DNA of 64,000 nucleotides. Origin: JAFAFN01 sp963707555 (GTDB lineage Bacteria; Actinomycetota; Acidimicrobiia; Acidimicrobiales; Microtrichaceae). The notes beneath the pieces are model-generated. The model saw only the letters and a list, made by a program, of their open reading frames with translations. It had not been told where the DNA came from and did not search any database. This document shows, piece after piece, positions 44,300 to 52,728 of this stretch. The position numbers were made by a program, and so were the translations under genes. Where the stretch lies: positions 186,001 through 250,000 of the forward strand of contig CAVPQM010000004.1 of assembly GCA_963707555.1 (NCBI GenBank), given 5' to 3'. Position 1 is the stretch's first letter, and each line of letters begins with the position of its first letter.

Positions 44300-45195
44300 C
44301 GTCCCGGCTGCCAGCGCAGCAGCCGTCGTTCGAGGGATCGCACCAGTGCATCGGAGAGCAGGCCGAGCACGGCGTAGGTCACCAGGCCGACGACGATGAC
44401 GTCGGTCTGGATGAAGATCTGCGCCTTGGTCATCAGGTAGCCGATGCCGCTGGTCGCGTTGATCTGCTCGGCGAAGACGAGCAGCAGCCACGCGATGGCG
44501 GTCGCGAGCCGCAGACCCACCAGGAAGCCCGGCAGCGCGCCGGGCAGCACCACCCGGCGGATCAGCTGTCGCCGGTTGAGGCCGACGACGTCCGCGAGCT
44601 CTCGGTAGCGGGGGTCGAGCGACTTCATCGCCGAGCTGGTGTTGACGTAGATCGGGAAGGCGACGCCGAGCACGATCAGCGAGATCTTGACCGTCTCGCC
44701 GACGCCCAGCCACACGACCAGCAGGGGCTGCAGCGCGATGATCGGCACGAAGCGCAGCATCTGCACGTTGGCGTCGACCAGGTTGTCGCCCAGCCGCGAC
44801 AGTCCGGCGACCAGCGCCAGCGCGGTGCCGATCGGGATGCCGATCGCCATGCCCCAGAGCACCCGTTGGAGCGAGGCCCACAACGAGGCGCCGAGTGTGC
44901 CGTCGGTGACCAGGTCGGCGCCGGCGGTGAGCACCGTCGACGGTCCGGCGAGGATGTCGGGAGCGATCCAACCGGCGCGGGAGGCGACCTCCCACAGCGC
45001 GAAGAGCAGCACCACGCCGAGCAGCCGTTCGAGGCTCTTGGGGATCGCCCGCCGTCGGGATGCCGGGTCGCCCGCGTCGGTGCGGCCGACGGGCAGCGCG
45101 ACGAGCTCGGCGGGAGCTGCGACGGCGAGCTCCGCCTCGGAGTACGCCTCGTGCAGGTCCGCCCGGATCTGCACCGGCGTGACGAGATCGGTCAT
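44296..45195 (-). CDS. ssuC: Sulfonate ABC transporter permease
   Basis: 299 aa with about six membrane helices. The core is LWASLQRVLWGMAIGIPIGTALALVAGLS, LRFVPIIALQPLLVVWLGVGETVKISLIVLGVAFPIYVNTSSAM and the EAA-type loop YRELADVVGLNRRQLIRRVVLPGALPGFLVGLRLATAIAWL. An N-terminal cytosolic extension of about 45 residues precedes the first helix. ATGA overlap with the binding-protein gene. Confidence 0.9.
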   Translation of the reverse strand: MTDLVTPVQIRADLHEAYSEAELAVAAPAELVALPVGRTDAGDPASRRRAIPKSLERLLGVVLLFALWEVASRAGWIAPDILAGPSTVLTAGADLVTDGTLGASLWASLQRVLWGMAIGIPIGTALALVAGLSRLGDNLVDANVQMLRFVPIIALQPLLVVWLGVGETVKISLIVLGVAFPIYVNTSSAMKSLDPRYRELADVVGLNRRQLIRRVVLPGALPGFLVGLRLATAIAWLLLVFAEQINATSGIGYLMTKAQIFIQTDVIVVGLVTYAVLGLLSDALVRSLERRLLRWQPGR

Positions 45196-46271
45196 CCGGC
45201 GGCCTCCTCGAACTCGTTCGTCACGAGCTCGTTGAATCGGGTGTCGAACTCCCGGGCGGTGTCGAGCGCGGTGGGGATCTGGCCTGCGGCGTGGAAGCGG
45301 TCGGCGAGGGCCTGCTGGGGTTCGCCGATGGGGCCGGGCAGCTCGAAGAACGTGGTCGTCCCGGTGCTCTCGGCCAGCTCGAGGGCCCGCTCCGGGCTCA
45401 GGCCGTACTGCTGCGCGAAGACCGAGTCGGCGAGCGCCTGGCGGTGCTGGCCGAGCCAGGTGAACGCCCGCACCAGACGGGTCGCGTAGTCGGCGAGGGC
45501 GGCCGAGGTGCCCTCGTCCTCGAGCGCCGCACGTGTGGCGATCAGGAACGACGCCCGGTCGGTGATGTCGTTGGCGTCGATCGCCACACGGCCACCCGGG
45601 GTGTCGCTGACGAACTGGCTGATCAACGGTTCGGTCGAGAGGCCCGCATCGGCGGATCCGCCCTTGATGGCCGAGGAGACCTGGATGATCGGGACGTCGA
45701 CGGTGGTGATGTCCTCCGGGGAGAGGCCCGCCTCGTCGAGGCCGGTGAGCACCGCCGCTTCGGCCGAGGTGCCCCGCTGGTAGGCGACCCGCTTGCCCGA
45801 CAGGTCGGCCCAGTCCTCGATGCCCGCGTCGGTGGTGATGAGGCCGCCGAGGCCCTTCTCCGGCGCCCAACCGGCGATGGCCGAGATCTCCTGTCCGGCG
45901 GCGTGGGCGAAGATCAGCGGCGTGCTGGCCGTGAAGCCGGCATCGAGTGCGCCGCCCTGGAAGGCCTGCAGCATGGGCGGGCCGCCGACGAAGTTGGCGT
46001 ACTCGAGCGTGTAGGGCAGGTCCTGGTCCTCGCCGCTGACCGCCAACACGGTCTTGAGGTAGTCGAGCTGGTCGCCGACCCGGAGCGTGACGCCGTCGGG
46101 GATGGTCGCCGCCGTCGTGACCGGCGCCGCGGTCGTCGTGGGTCCGTCCGCTGCCGCGGCACGGGTGGACGCCTCGGAGGAGCAGGCGGCGGCGACGAGG
46201 ATCAGGGCGACGAGTGGCGCCAGTGGGAGGAGCAGACCGACCGATCGAGGCCGGGGGAGGGAGGTTCGCAC
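45192..46271 (-). CDS. ssuA: Sulfonate ABC transporter substrate-binding lipoprotein
   Basis: 359 aa, GTG start with GAAGGAA upstream. Signal with lipobox VAAAC, Thr/Ala-rich tether, then a class II-type binding fold: YTLEYANFVGGPPMLQAFQGGALDAGFTASTPLIFAHAAGQEISAIAGW, LSGKRVAYQRGTSAEAAVLTGLDEAGL and ALADRFHAAGQIP. The pattern fits SsuA-like aliphatic sulfonate binding proteins. First gene of the five-gene organosulfur operon. Confidence 0.88.
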   Translation of the reverse strand: MRTSLPRPRSVGLLLPLAPLVALILVAAACSSEASTRAAAADGPTTTAAPVTTAATIPDGVTLRVGDQLDYLKTVLAVSGEDQDLPYTLEYANFVGGPPMLQAFQGGALDAGFTASTPLIFAHAAGQEISAIAGWAPEKGLGGLITTDAGIEDWADLSGKRVAYQRGTSAEAAVLTGLDEAGLSPEDITTVDVPIIQVSSAIKGGSADAGLSTEPLISQFVSDTPGGRVAIDANDITDRASFLIATRAALEDEGTSAALADYATRLVRAFTWLGQHRQALADSVFAQQYGLSPERALELAESTGTTTFFELPGPIGEPQQALADRFHAAGQIPTALDTAREFDTRFNELVTNEFEEAAG

Positions 46272-46411
46272 GGGGGTTCCTTCAGGGGGATGTCGGGGAA
46301 TTCAGGAGCATAGCTATAAAGCTGATCTGAATAGTCGGGTTTTAGCAACCACGACGTCCCGTCCGCAACACCCTCGTGCGAAATTCCTGCGGGCGAGCCG
46401 CCCGCGTCACC
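46272..46411 (-). promoter_or_regulatory. AT-rich promoter region of the ssu operon
   Basis: The 140-base gap before ssuA contains the most AT-rich stretch nearby, with an ATAGCTAT palindrome and the minus-strand text CTATTCAGATCAGCTTTATAG about 40-60 bases before the start. -35/-10 positions cannot be fixed by eye. Confidence 0.45.
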
Positions 46412-48230
46412 TCAGGGGTTGACCACCTCGGCAGCGCAGCCGGTGCCGGCCCGTCCCTCGAAGGCCGTCGGTGAAGAACCGGTCGAGCGGGGATCGATCG
46501 AAGCGCAGGTCCTCGGCGGATCGGGACGAGCCACGCGCTGCGATCTGGCCGGGGATCGACAGGTGGGACGCAGGGCTCGCCGCGCCGTCCTTGCGGAAGA
46601 TCGACAGCTGCAGGCGACCTCGATCACCCTCGGGTGGGCAGTACTCCGCACGACGCAGCGACTCGTAGAGCGCGGTGCCCATGCAGTTCGCCGGATCGGG
46701 CACCTCGCTGGCCGACGCGCCATCGGGTGTCATGCAGTGGATGACGTTGTCGTCGGCGCCCTGCACGATCAGGAGCGGGACGTGGTCGCCGTCGTCGTCC
46801 ATGGGTGCCTTGGGGAACGGGTTGTCGCCGGTCGGTCCGGGGATGTTCCAGCGGATCCAGTCGCACCAGTCCGCCATCAGCGGGTCCTCGGTGGTGGCGC
46901 AGGTGCGGTCCGTGCCGCCCTTGAAGTACTGGCCGGTCCGGTACGCATCGGGCAGGTTCCACAGCGGGTCGGTCAGCATCTGGTTGGTCGCGGCGTCGCG
47001 GTAGGGCGACACGAGCTTCTGCACGACCTTGGCGTCGTCGCCACCGAGGCACAGCGGCGCGATCCGGGCGATCGTCGTGGCGCCCTGGTTGGTGGCGACC
47101 GTCGGTAGGTGCAGGTCGGCGGCGGTGGGCGGATAGGCCGGGAACGCCGCGTCGGCAGCGGGCGCACCACGCTTGGAGTACTCCGACCACGATCCGAAGA
47201 TGTACGAGAACAGCGCCGGGCCGATCTGCATCTCGAACGCGGCGATCGGCAGCGGCAGCACCTCGATCGTCGTGTGCATCTCCCAGTCGGCGAGCCCGTC
47301 GCCGTGGTCGACCCCGGGCTGCAGCGACGGCTGCGCGATCAGGTTCGCCGCCGGTGCTTCGGCCGCGACACCACGCAACCGCAGCGGTGCGGCCGCCGGG
47401 TTCGGGGTCGCGGCCTGGTAGGTCTCGAGCAGCTGACCGGCCCACAGCGCGGCGTGGCCGCCCTGTGAGTGGCCCCACGTGATCGTGTCGTAGCTGGTCG
47501 GCAGCGGTCGGTCGGCCCCCCGATCGGGGAACTCCCCCTCGCCGAACTGCTGCGCCATCAGCTGCGTCGTCGCGCGGGCGGCGTCGACGACGTTCGCACC
47601 CGCGACGCGGCCGATGATGTAGGTGTCGTTCGGCTGGTAGTCCGACGCGGAGACGACCCAGCCGCGATCGAGCGCCGTCTGCAGGGCACCGTCTGAGGCC
47701 TCGCCCCGGCGCTTGCGCAGCCCCGAGCCCCAGGCGATCGCGCCGATGCCCGAGCCCATCGGACCCCAGAACGTGGTCGCGGGGTTGTTGGAGGGCAGGC
47801 ACGCCTGCTGGAGGCCGATCGTCCCGTGCGCCCAGGCGAGCTGGTGGCCGACGCCGTCGACCGATGCAGGGCCCTTCGCCGGTGCCGCGGCGACACCGCA
47901 GACCAGCTGCAGGTCGGTCTCATCGACCCCGGTCGACACGTAGAGGATGCGCCACACCCTGGCCCCGGTCGGGAATCCCGCCGTGCTGCCGTGGGTCGGC
48001 TCGAGGTCGCTCGCGGCGATCAGGTCGCCCGGCGCCGCGCCGTCCGGGACGGTGCCGCCCACGCCCGGCGTGCCGTCGCAGGGCGGGGTCGACCCGTCGA
48101 TCGGGACCGTCGTCGTCGGGCCACCCTCGGGCAGCGAGCTCTGCAGGGTCTCGAAGCCCTGGTCGCTGGTGCACGCCGCGGCGAGCAGTGCGATGACGGC
48201 GAGAGCGAGCAGTCCGAACCTGGTGAACAT
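46412..48230 (-). CDS. Secreted LIP-type lipase/esterase lipoprotein (3' frameshift)
   Basis: About 605 aa. ATG at 48230 has GGAG upstream; signal with lipobox LLAAAC. An alpha/beta-hydrolase of the secretory-lipase type: WAHGTIGLQQACLPS, ITWGHSQGGHAALWAGQLLE (G-H-S-Q-G nucleophile elbow), and a late DDNVIHCMTP with the Asp/His region. Cysteines suggest disulfides outside the cell. Near 46465 one extra base diverts the last codons; correction ends AFEGRAGTGCAAEVVNP with stop at 46412. Located upstream of the ssu operon on the same strand. Confidence 0.82.
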
Positions 48231-48319
48231 GTGGTCTCCATCGGTCGTGGCGCGTCCGGTGTGAGCGCGTGACCGGAACCGCGGCTCGAACGGCGCCGCC
48301 CGCCGCCATACTTGTCGCC

Positions 48320-48781
48320 ATGGATCGGCGACAGGACGCACCCGACGACGGCGCATCGGCGGGTCACGAACGCTTCCTCGACGTCGTGCGCGACGCGGCG
48401 ATCCAGGCCGAGATCGAGACCGGCCATCACGAGGAGACCGTCGAGGAGGCACGCCGCGGCGTGGCGATCCGCATCGCGAGGATCGTCGGCGGATTCCTGG
48501 TCATGGGTCTCGGCATCGCTGCGCTGCCGCTGCCCGGCCCGGGCTGGCTGATCATCATCTTCGGGCTCAGCCTGTTGCCCTTCGCCTGGGCGGAGCGCAC
48601 CATCCGGCTGATCCGTTCGAAGATCCCCGGCATCCCCGAGGAGGGGCGCATCCCACTGAGCAGCTGGCTGGTGATGGCCGCGATGCTCATCGTCTTCACC
48701 GGCGGCACGATCCTCTTCGGCGAGGCGATCAGCGGGTGGGTCGCCGAGCTGTGGGGCGACCCCGACAAGTTGCTGACCTGA
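48320..48781 (+). CDS. PGPGW-motif transmembrane protein (TIGR02611-like)
   Basis: 153 aa. RIVGGFLVMGLGIAALPLPGPGWLIIIFGLSLLPFAWAERTIRLIRSKIPGIP contains the diagnostic PGPGW motif between two helices; a third helix is SSWLVMAAMLIVFTGGTILFG. Soluble acidic N-terminus of about 55 residues. ATG at 48320 is supported by CATACT with a 7-base spacer. Function unknown. The stop codon is the first element of a 15-bp tandem repeat. Confidence 0.85.
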   Translation: MDRRQDAPDDGASAGHERFLDVVRDAAIQAEIETGHHEETVEEARRGVAIRIARIVGGFLVMGLGIAALPLPGPGWLIIIFGLSLLPFAWAERTIRLIRSKIPGIPEEGRIPLSSWLVMAAMLIVFTGGTILFGEAISGWVAELWGDPDKLLT

Positions 48782-48837
48782 TCGCTGCTGGCCTGATCGC
48801 TGCTGGCCTGATCGCTGCTGGCCTGATCGCTGCTGGC
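48778..48837. repeat. Four perfect tandem copies of a 15-bp unit at a gene end
   Basis: CTGATCGCTGCTGGC repeated four times without error, beginning over the TGA of the PGPGW gene. The next gene (minus strand) ends at 48854. Unit length is a multiple of three. Confidence 0.95.
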
Positions 48838-48853
48838 CCGATTCAGCCGCGGG

Positions 48854-49831
48854 TCACGCGACGACAGGAGCGAGCGTCTGTCCGAGCAGTTCGACCCGCT
48901 CGGGCAGGTGGCCGTTCGCCGGCAGCGAGATGGTGAAGCCGTCGAGTCCGAGGTCTCGCCACGCGCTGAAGGTCTCGGCGACGGTGTCGGGATCGCCGGT
49001 GACGACCATCGACGACAACATCGCCCGGACGTCGTCGGGCAGGTCGGCCCAGACCATCCCCCGCGTCGCCAGGTAGGCGTCACGGTCGGCCTCGGCCTCG
49101 GCCGTCGTCGGCGCGATGCAGGCGACGCGGTTGGACGACACGATGATCTCGGAGCGGTCGCGTCCGAGCCGCTCGCAGTGTGCGGCGAGCGCATCGAGCT
49201 TGCGAGGGACCTCCGAGGGGTCGCACGTCAGGTTGGACTGATCCGCGTACTGGGCGACCATGCGCAACGTCTTGCGCTCGCCGTTGCCGCCGATCATGAC
49301 CGGGATGCGCGAGATCGGTGCCGGCTGGTTGATCGCGTCGCTCACGTCGTAGTGCTCCCCGTGCAGGGTCGGCCGTTCGTCACGCAGCATCGGCAGGATG
49401 ATCTGCAACGCCTCCTCGAGCTTCTCGAAGCGGTCGGTGAACGTGCCGAACTCGACCCCGAAGGACTCGTGCTCGAGCTCGAACCATCCCGAGCCGATGC
49501 CGAGCTGGGCCCTGCCGGCCGAGACGATGTCGAGGGTCGTGACGGTCTTGGCCAGGATCGCCGGGTTCCGGTAGGTGTTGCCGGTCACGAGCGTGCCGAG
49601 GCGCACCGACGACGTCACCGCGGCGATGCCGCCGAGCAACGTGTAGGCCTCGAGCATGTAGTCCGTCGGCTCACCCAGCATCGGCAGTTGGTAGAAGTGG
49701 TCCATCACCAGCACGGTGTCGAAGCCGGACCGCTCGGCGGCCTGCGCGGCGCCGGTCACGGTCGCGAAGATGCTCGCCGGATCACCGCCGGGATAGGTGA
49801 AGCTGGGGATCTGGAGGCCGAGACGTGTCAT
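48854..49831 (-). CDS. LLM-class F420-dependent oxidoreductase
   Basis: 325 aa TIM-barrel luciferase-like enzyme. LGLQIPSFTYPGGDPASIFATVTGAAQAAERSGFDTVLVMDHFYQLPMLG, SVRLGTLVTGNTYRNPAILAKTVTTLDIVSAGRAQLGIGSGWFELEHESFGVEFG and IPVMIGGNGERKTLRMVAQYAD are typical of F420-type LLM proteins. Its hydride-transfer substrate is unknown. Downstream of the SGNH hydrolase gene, with an 8-base gap. Confidence 0.88.
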   Translation of the reverse strand: MTRLGLQIPSFTYPGGDPASIFATVTGAAQAAERSGFDTVLVMDHFYQLPMLGEPTDYMLEAYTLLGGIAAVTSSVRLGTLVTGNTYRNPAILAKTVTTLDIVSAGRAQLGIGSGWFELEHESFGVEFGTFTDRFEKLEEALQIILPMLRDERPTLHGEHYDVSDAINQPAPISRIPVMIGGNGERKTLRMVAQYADQSNLTCDPSEVPRKLDALAAHCERLGRDRSEIIVSSNRVACIAPTTAEAEADRDAYLATRGMVWADLPDDVRAMLSSMVVTGDPDTVAETFSAWRDLGLDGFTISLPANGHLPERVELLGQTLAPVVA

Positions 49832-49839
49832 GGGTGCAG

Positions 49840-50670
49840 TCAAGCACCGCTCGGCACCGGCATGGTCGCGATCGTGGCGGCCAGGTAGGGCGTGAACAGC
49901 TCGGCCCAGATCTGGTGCCCCGCGGCGTTCGGGTGGAACAGATCGGGACTGAACAGCGCCACGCCGCCGGCGCGGAACCGCGGGTCGGACAGCTCCCGCA
50001 CCGGCACCCTGGTCACGCCGTCGACGGCGGAGGTGACCTGACGGTGCAGGCGGTCGATCGTCGAGCTCCGCACCGACACGATCGGTCGCAGCGACCGTGG
50101 CAGCCGTGGGATGACCGACAGGTCGCCGACGCCGAGCGAGATCACCGGGGCGATCTCGGCGAGCGACGTCAGCAGCGTCCGCAGGTTCCGGCGGAACGGC
50201 GCGCTCGGCGTGCCGTGCATCGCGTCGTTCGCGCCGACCGAGGTGAGGAACACGTCCGCATCGAGCGCCTGTGCTGCCGGCAGCTGGTGGGCGAGCACGT
50301 CGGCGACGCGGGACCCGCCGCGGGCGAGCGACCGCAGCTCGACGGGCCGCTCCTGGGAGGCGGCGACCTGCGCGATCCACGTGTCGCTCACGTCGACCAG
50401 GCCCGGGCCGGTCAGCGAGCTGTCACCCAGCGCCACGATGCGCAGCGGGTGCCCGCTCCCCACGTGGCTGGTCCCCATGTGGCCGGCGGATGTGTCGCCG
50501 GCAGATGTGTGGCTGGTGGAGCCGTAGGTGCCCGAAGGGTCGAGATCCTCGAAGTGCGGCAGGGGAGCGTGGGCGACGCGCCGCGCCTGCACCCACACGC
50601 CGCCGACGGTGGCGAGTGCCACGCTCGGCAGTCCGACTGCCAGCCCCCTCTTCGACGGACCTCTCCGCAT
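49840..50670 (-). CDS. SGNH/GDSL-family hydrolase
   Basis: 276 aa from the ATG at 50670 (GGAGAG upstream); a GTG further up is possible. A short hydrophobic N-terminus (SVALATVGGVWVQ) suggests a membrane tether. Block I IVALGDSSLTGPGLVD (nucleophile Ser), block III SVGANDAMHG and block V FHPNAAGHQIWA are intact. A GHMGTSHV-type run before the domain comes from 15-base coding repeats. Likely an esterase or lipase. Confidence 0.85.
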   Translation of the reverse strand: MRRGPSKRGLAVGLPSVALATVGGVWVQARRVAHAPLPHFEDLDPSGTYGSTSHTSAGDTSAGHMGTSHVGSGHPLRIVALGDSSLTGPGLVDVSDTWIAQVAASQERPVELRSLARGGSRVADVLAHQLPAAQALDADVFLTSVGANDAMHGTPSAPFRRNLRTLLTSLAEIAPVISLGVGDLSVIPRLPRSLRPIVSVRSSTIDRLHRQVTSAVDGVTRVPVRELSDPRFRAGGVALFSPDLFHPNAAGHQIWAELFTPYLAATIATMPVPSGA

Positions 50671-50769
50671 CTCTCCAACATGAACCTCTCCCGTTCGCCG
50701 GTCAACGGGCTGGCCATGGGTGAAGGTTCCCGTGCGCACGACCGACGCTCGCCGACGCGACGCGGTACC

Positions 50770-50794
50770 CTGATGTGACCAGTGGTCATATCAG
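50770..50794. promoter_or_regulatory. 25-bp operator before the diiron protein gene
   Basis: CTGATGTGACCA-G-TGGTCATATCAG, 12-base arms with one mismatch and a perfect TGACCA-G-TGGTCA core. It lies 27 bases before the ATG at 50822. The shape is typical of TetR- or GntR-type operators; the TetR gene at 52017-52646 is the nearest candidate. Confidence 0.6.
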
Positions 50795-50821
50795 TGGGCC
50801 GCAGGACGTCAGGGGGACGAC

Positions 50822-51983
50822 ATGAGCAGGACCGACGCAGAGATCCTCGACCGCGAGGACGTCAACGACCTGGACGCGATCCTGGCCGTGACGAACACCG
50901 AGGTCGACGAGGCGTTGCACGTCGTCGCCGACCACGCGGACGCGATCTTCACGTGGGACTACGAGAAGGGCTCCCGGCCGGCGCTGACCAAGCTCTACGA
51001 GAAGGCCAAGCACTCGCAGTGGAACGGTGAGACCGACCTGGACTGGTCCATCGACGTCGACCAGGAGCGCATCGCCGCGGAGTCGCCCATGCGCATGACG
51101 ACCGAGCTCGTCGAGCAGCTCGGCTTCGATCTGTCGGGCACCTCGCTGGCATCGTGGACCGACAAGGAGTGGCTCCAGCACGCGATCGAGTCCCAGAACT
51201 GGAGTCTGAGCCAGTTCATGCACGGCGAGCAGGGTGCGCTGATCTGCACCGCGAAGATCGTCGAGACGGTCCCGTGGATCGACGCCAAGTACTACGCCTC
51301 GACCCAGGTGATGGACGAGGCCCGCCACGTCGAGGTCTTCGCCAAGTACCTCGACACGAAGCTCTCCGGTCACTATCCGATCAACCACCACCTGCGGTTG
51401 CTGCTCGACGACATCATCAACGACAGCCGCTGGGACATGACCTATCTGGGCATGCAGATCATGGTCGAGGGCCTCGCGCTCGCGGCGTTCGGCCTGGCGC
51501 ACCAGGTCACACCGGATCCGCTGCTCAAGCAGCTGCTGCGCTACGTGATGAGCGACGAGGCCGCGCCACGTCGCGTTCGGCGTGCTCTCGCTCAAGGAGT
51601 ACTACGAGGGCCTCTCCGACGCCGAGATGATGGACCGCCAGGAGTTCGCCTTCGAGGCCGCGGTGCGCATGCGCGACCGCTTCCTGCAGCAAGAGGTCTG
51701 GGAGCGCATGGGCGTGCCCGTCAAGGAGGCCATCACGCTGTTCAAGCAGGACGACCCCGAGCTCAAGAACCAGGATCCGTTCCAGCAGCTGCTCTTCTCG
51801 AAGATCGTGCCGAACTGCAAGAAGCTCGGCCTGCTCGACGCGAACGACGGCTGGCTGCGGAAGCGCTTCGACACCCTCGGCGTGACCCAGTTCGAGGACT
51901 GGGTCGACACCGGCGAGGAGTATGAGCTGCTCGACGAGGTCGCGAAGGACCGCGGCGAGCTCGACGAGGCCGCTGCGGTCTGA
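50822..51983 (+). CDS. Ferritin-like diiron-carboxylate protein (frameshifted as given)
   Basis: About 387 aa, AGGGGGA before the ATG. The helical bundle shows two E...ExxH sets: MHGEQGALI with DEARHVEVFAKYL, and IMVEGLALAAFG with, after correcting one extra base near 51561-51567, DEARHVAFGVLSLKEYYEGL. This matches oxygen-activating diiron proteins (ferritin-like, distantly related to AurF or acyl-desaturase families). No membrane helix. The product is probably an oxidase or hydroxylase; the substrate is unknown. Stop at 51983 runs into a 15-bp repeat. Confidence 0.8.
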
Positions 51984-51987
51984 CGCC

Positions 51988-52032
51988 CAGGTCCCGAACG
52001 CTCAGGTCCCGAACGCTCAGGTCCCGAACGCG
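51988..52032. repeat. Three tandem copies of a 15-bp unit between convergent gene ends
   Basis: CAGGTCCCGAACGCT, two exact copies and a third with a final G. It starts 5 bases after the diiron-protein stop, and the third copy holds the last codons of the convergent TetR gene. Confidence 0.95.
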
Positions 52033-52646
52033 GCGCGGAACGCGACGATCAGGCGGCGGACGCCCGGCCGGGCGTCGTCGCCGAGGCCGAGCAGCGGATC
52101 GAGCTCGGGGTGGCTCGGCGCGAGCGCCAGGTGCGGCAGCGTCAGGAGCTGCAGCGTCAGGAACGCGTCCAGGTCGGCGTCCGCCCGGATCCATCCCGAG
52201 GCGACACCGGCCTGGGCGAGCGGCCGCAGGAAGTCGATGAGGTGGCGGTCGACGATCTCGCGGACCAACGAGTGGGCGGCCGGGTCCGGCTCGAGGAACA
52301 CCGCGGCCGACAGCGACCGGTCGATCGGGTGGTCCAGGAAGTACTGCACCCAACCGTCCGCGAGCTCGGCGTACGCCTCGAAGAATCCGGCGTCCCAGTC
52401 GAGGGACTCGACGAGATCGGCCATCGCCGATCCGATGCGCTCGACGGCGAGCTCGCTGAGGTGGGCGAACAGGTCCATCTTGTCGTCGAAGTACTGGAAG
52501 AGGCTGCCCTTGGCGACGCCTGCCTCACGTGCGATGACGTTCAGGCTGCCGCGCGAGTAGCCGTTGCGGGCGAACTCGGCCTCGGCAGCGGCGAGCACGG
52601 TCGCACGACGCTCCTCGGTCAGGCGCATCCAGGTCTCGGTGGGCAT
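52017..52646 (-). CDS. TetR-family regulator
   Basis: 209 aa; GGAAGGA precedes the ATG. HTH at about 12-58: RRATVLAAAEAEFARNGYSRGSLNVIAREAGVAKGSLFQYFDDKMDLFAHL. The ligand domain is Leu/Asp-rich. Convergent with the diiron gene; likely regulator of it given the palindrome at 50770. Its last codons overlap a tandem repeat. Confidence 0.87.
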   Translation of the reverse strand: MPTETWMRLTEERRATVLAAAEAEFARNGYSRGSLNVIAREAGVAKGSLFQYFDDKMDLFAHLSELAVERIGSAMADLVESLDWDAGFFEAYAELADGWVQYFLDHPIDRSLSAAVFLEPDPAAHSLVREIVDRHLIDFLRPLAQAGVASGWIRADADLDAFLTLQLLTLPHLALAPSHPELDPLLGLGDDARPGVRRLIVAFRAAFGT

Positions 52647-52696
52647 CGGGTCCTTCCGTGCCCACCGCCGGTCCGGGCGCGCGGGCGGCGATGAGC

Positions 52697-52710
52697 GTAC
52701 CCGTGGGTAC
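52697..52710. promoter_or_regulatory. Candidate autoregulatory palindrome of TetR gene
   Basis: GTACCC-GT-GGGTAC, a 6-base dyad located 51 bases upstream of the TetR ATG and 19 bases past the carboxylase alpha stop. Confidence 0.4.
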
Positions 52711-52728
52711 AGCGGTGCCCAGGCCCTC

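Noticed and set aside
46272..46411. SAM or other sulfur riboswitch before ssuA
   Set aside because: The gap is short and shows no conserved core or long paired stems.
48778..48837. Possible CRISPR array
   Set aside because: Units are 15 bp with no spacers between them; a plain tandem repeat.
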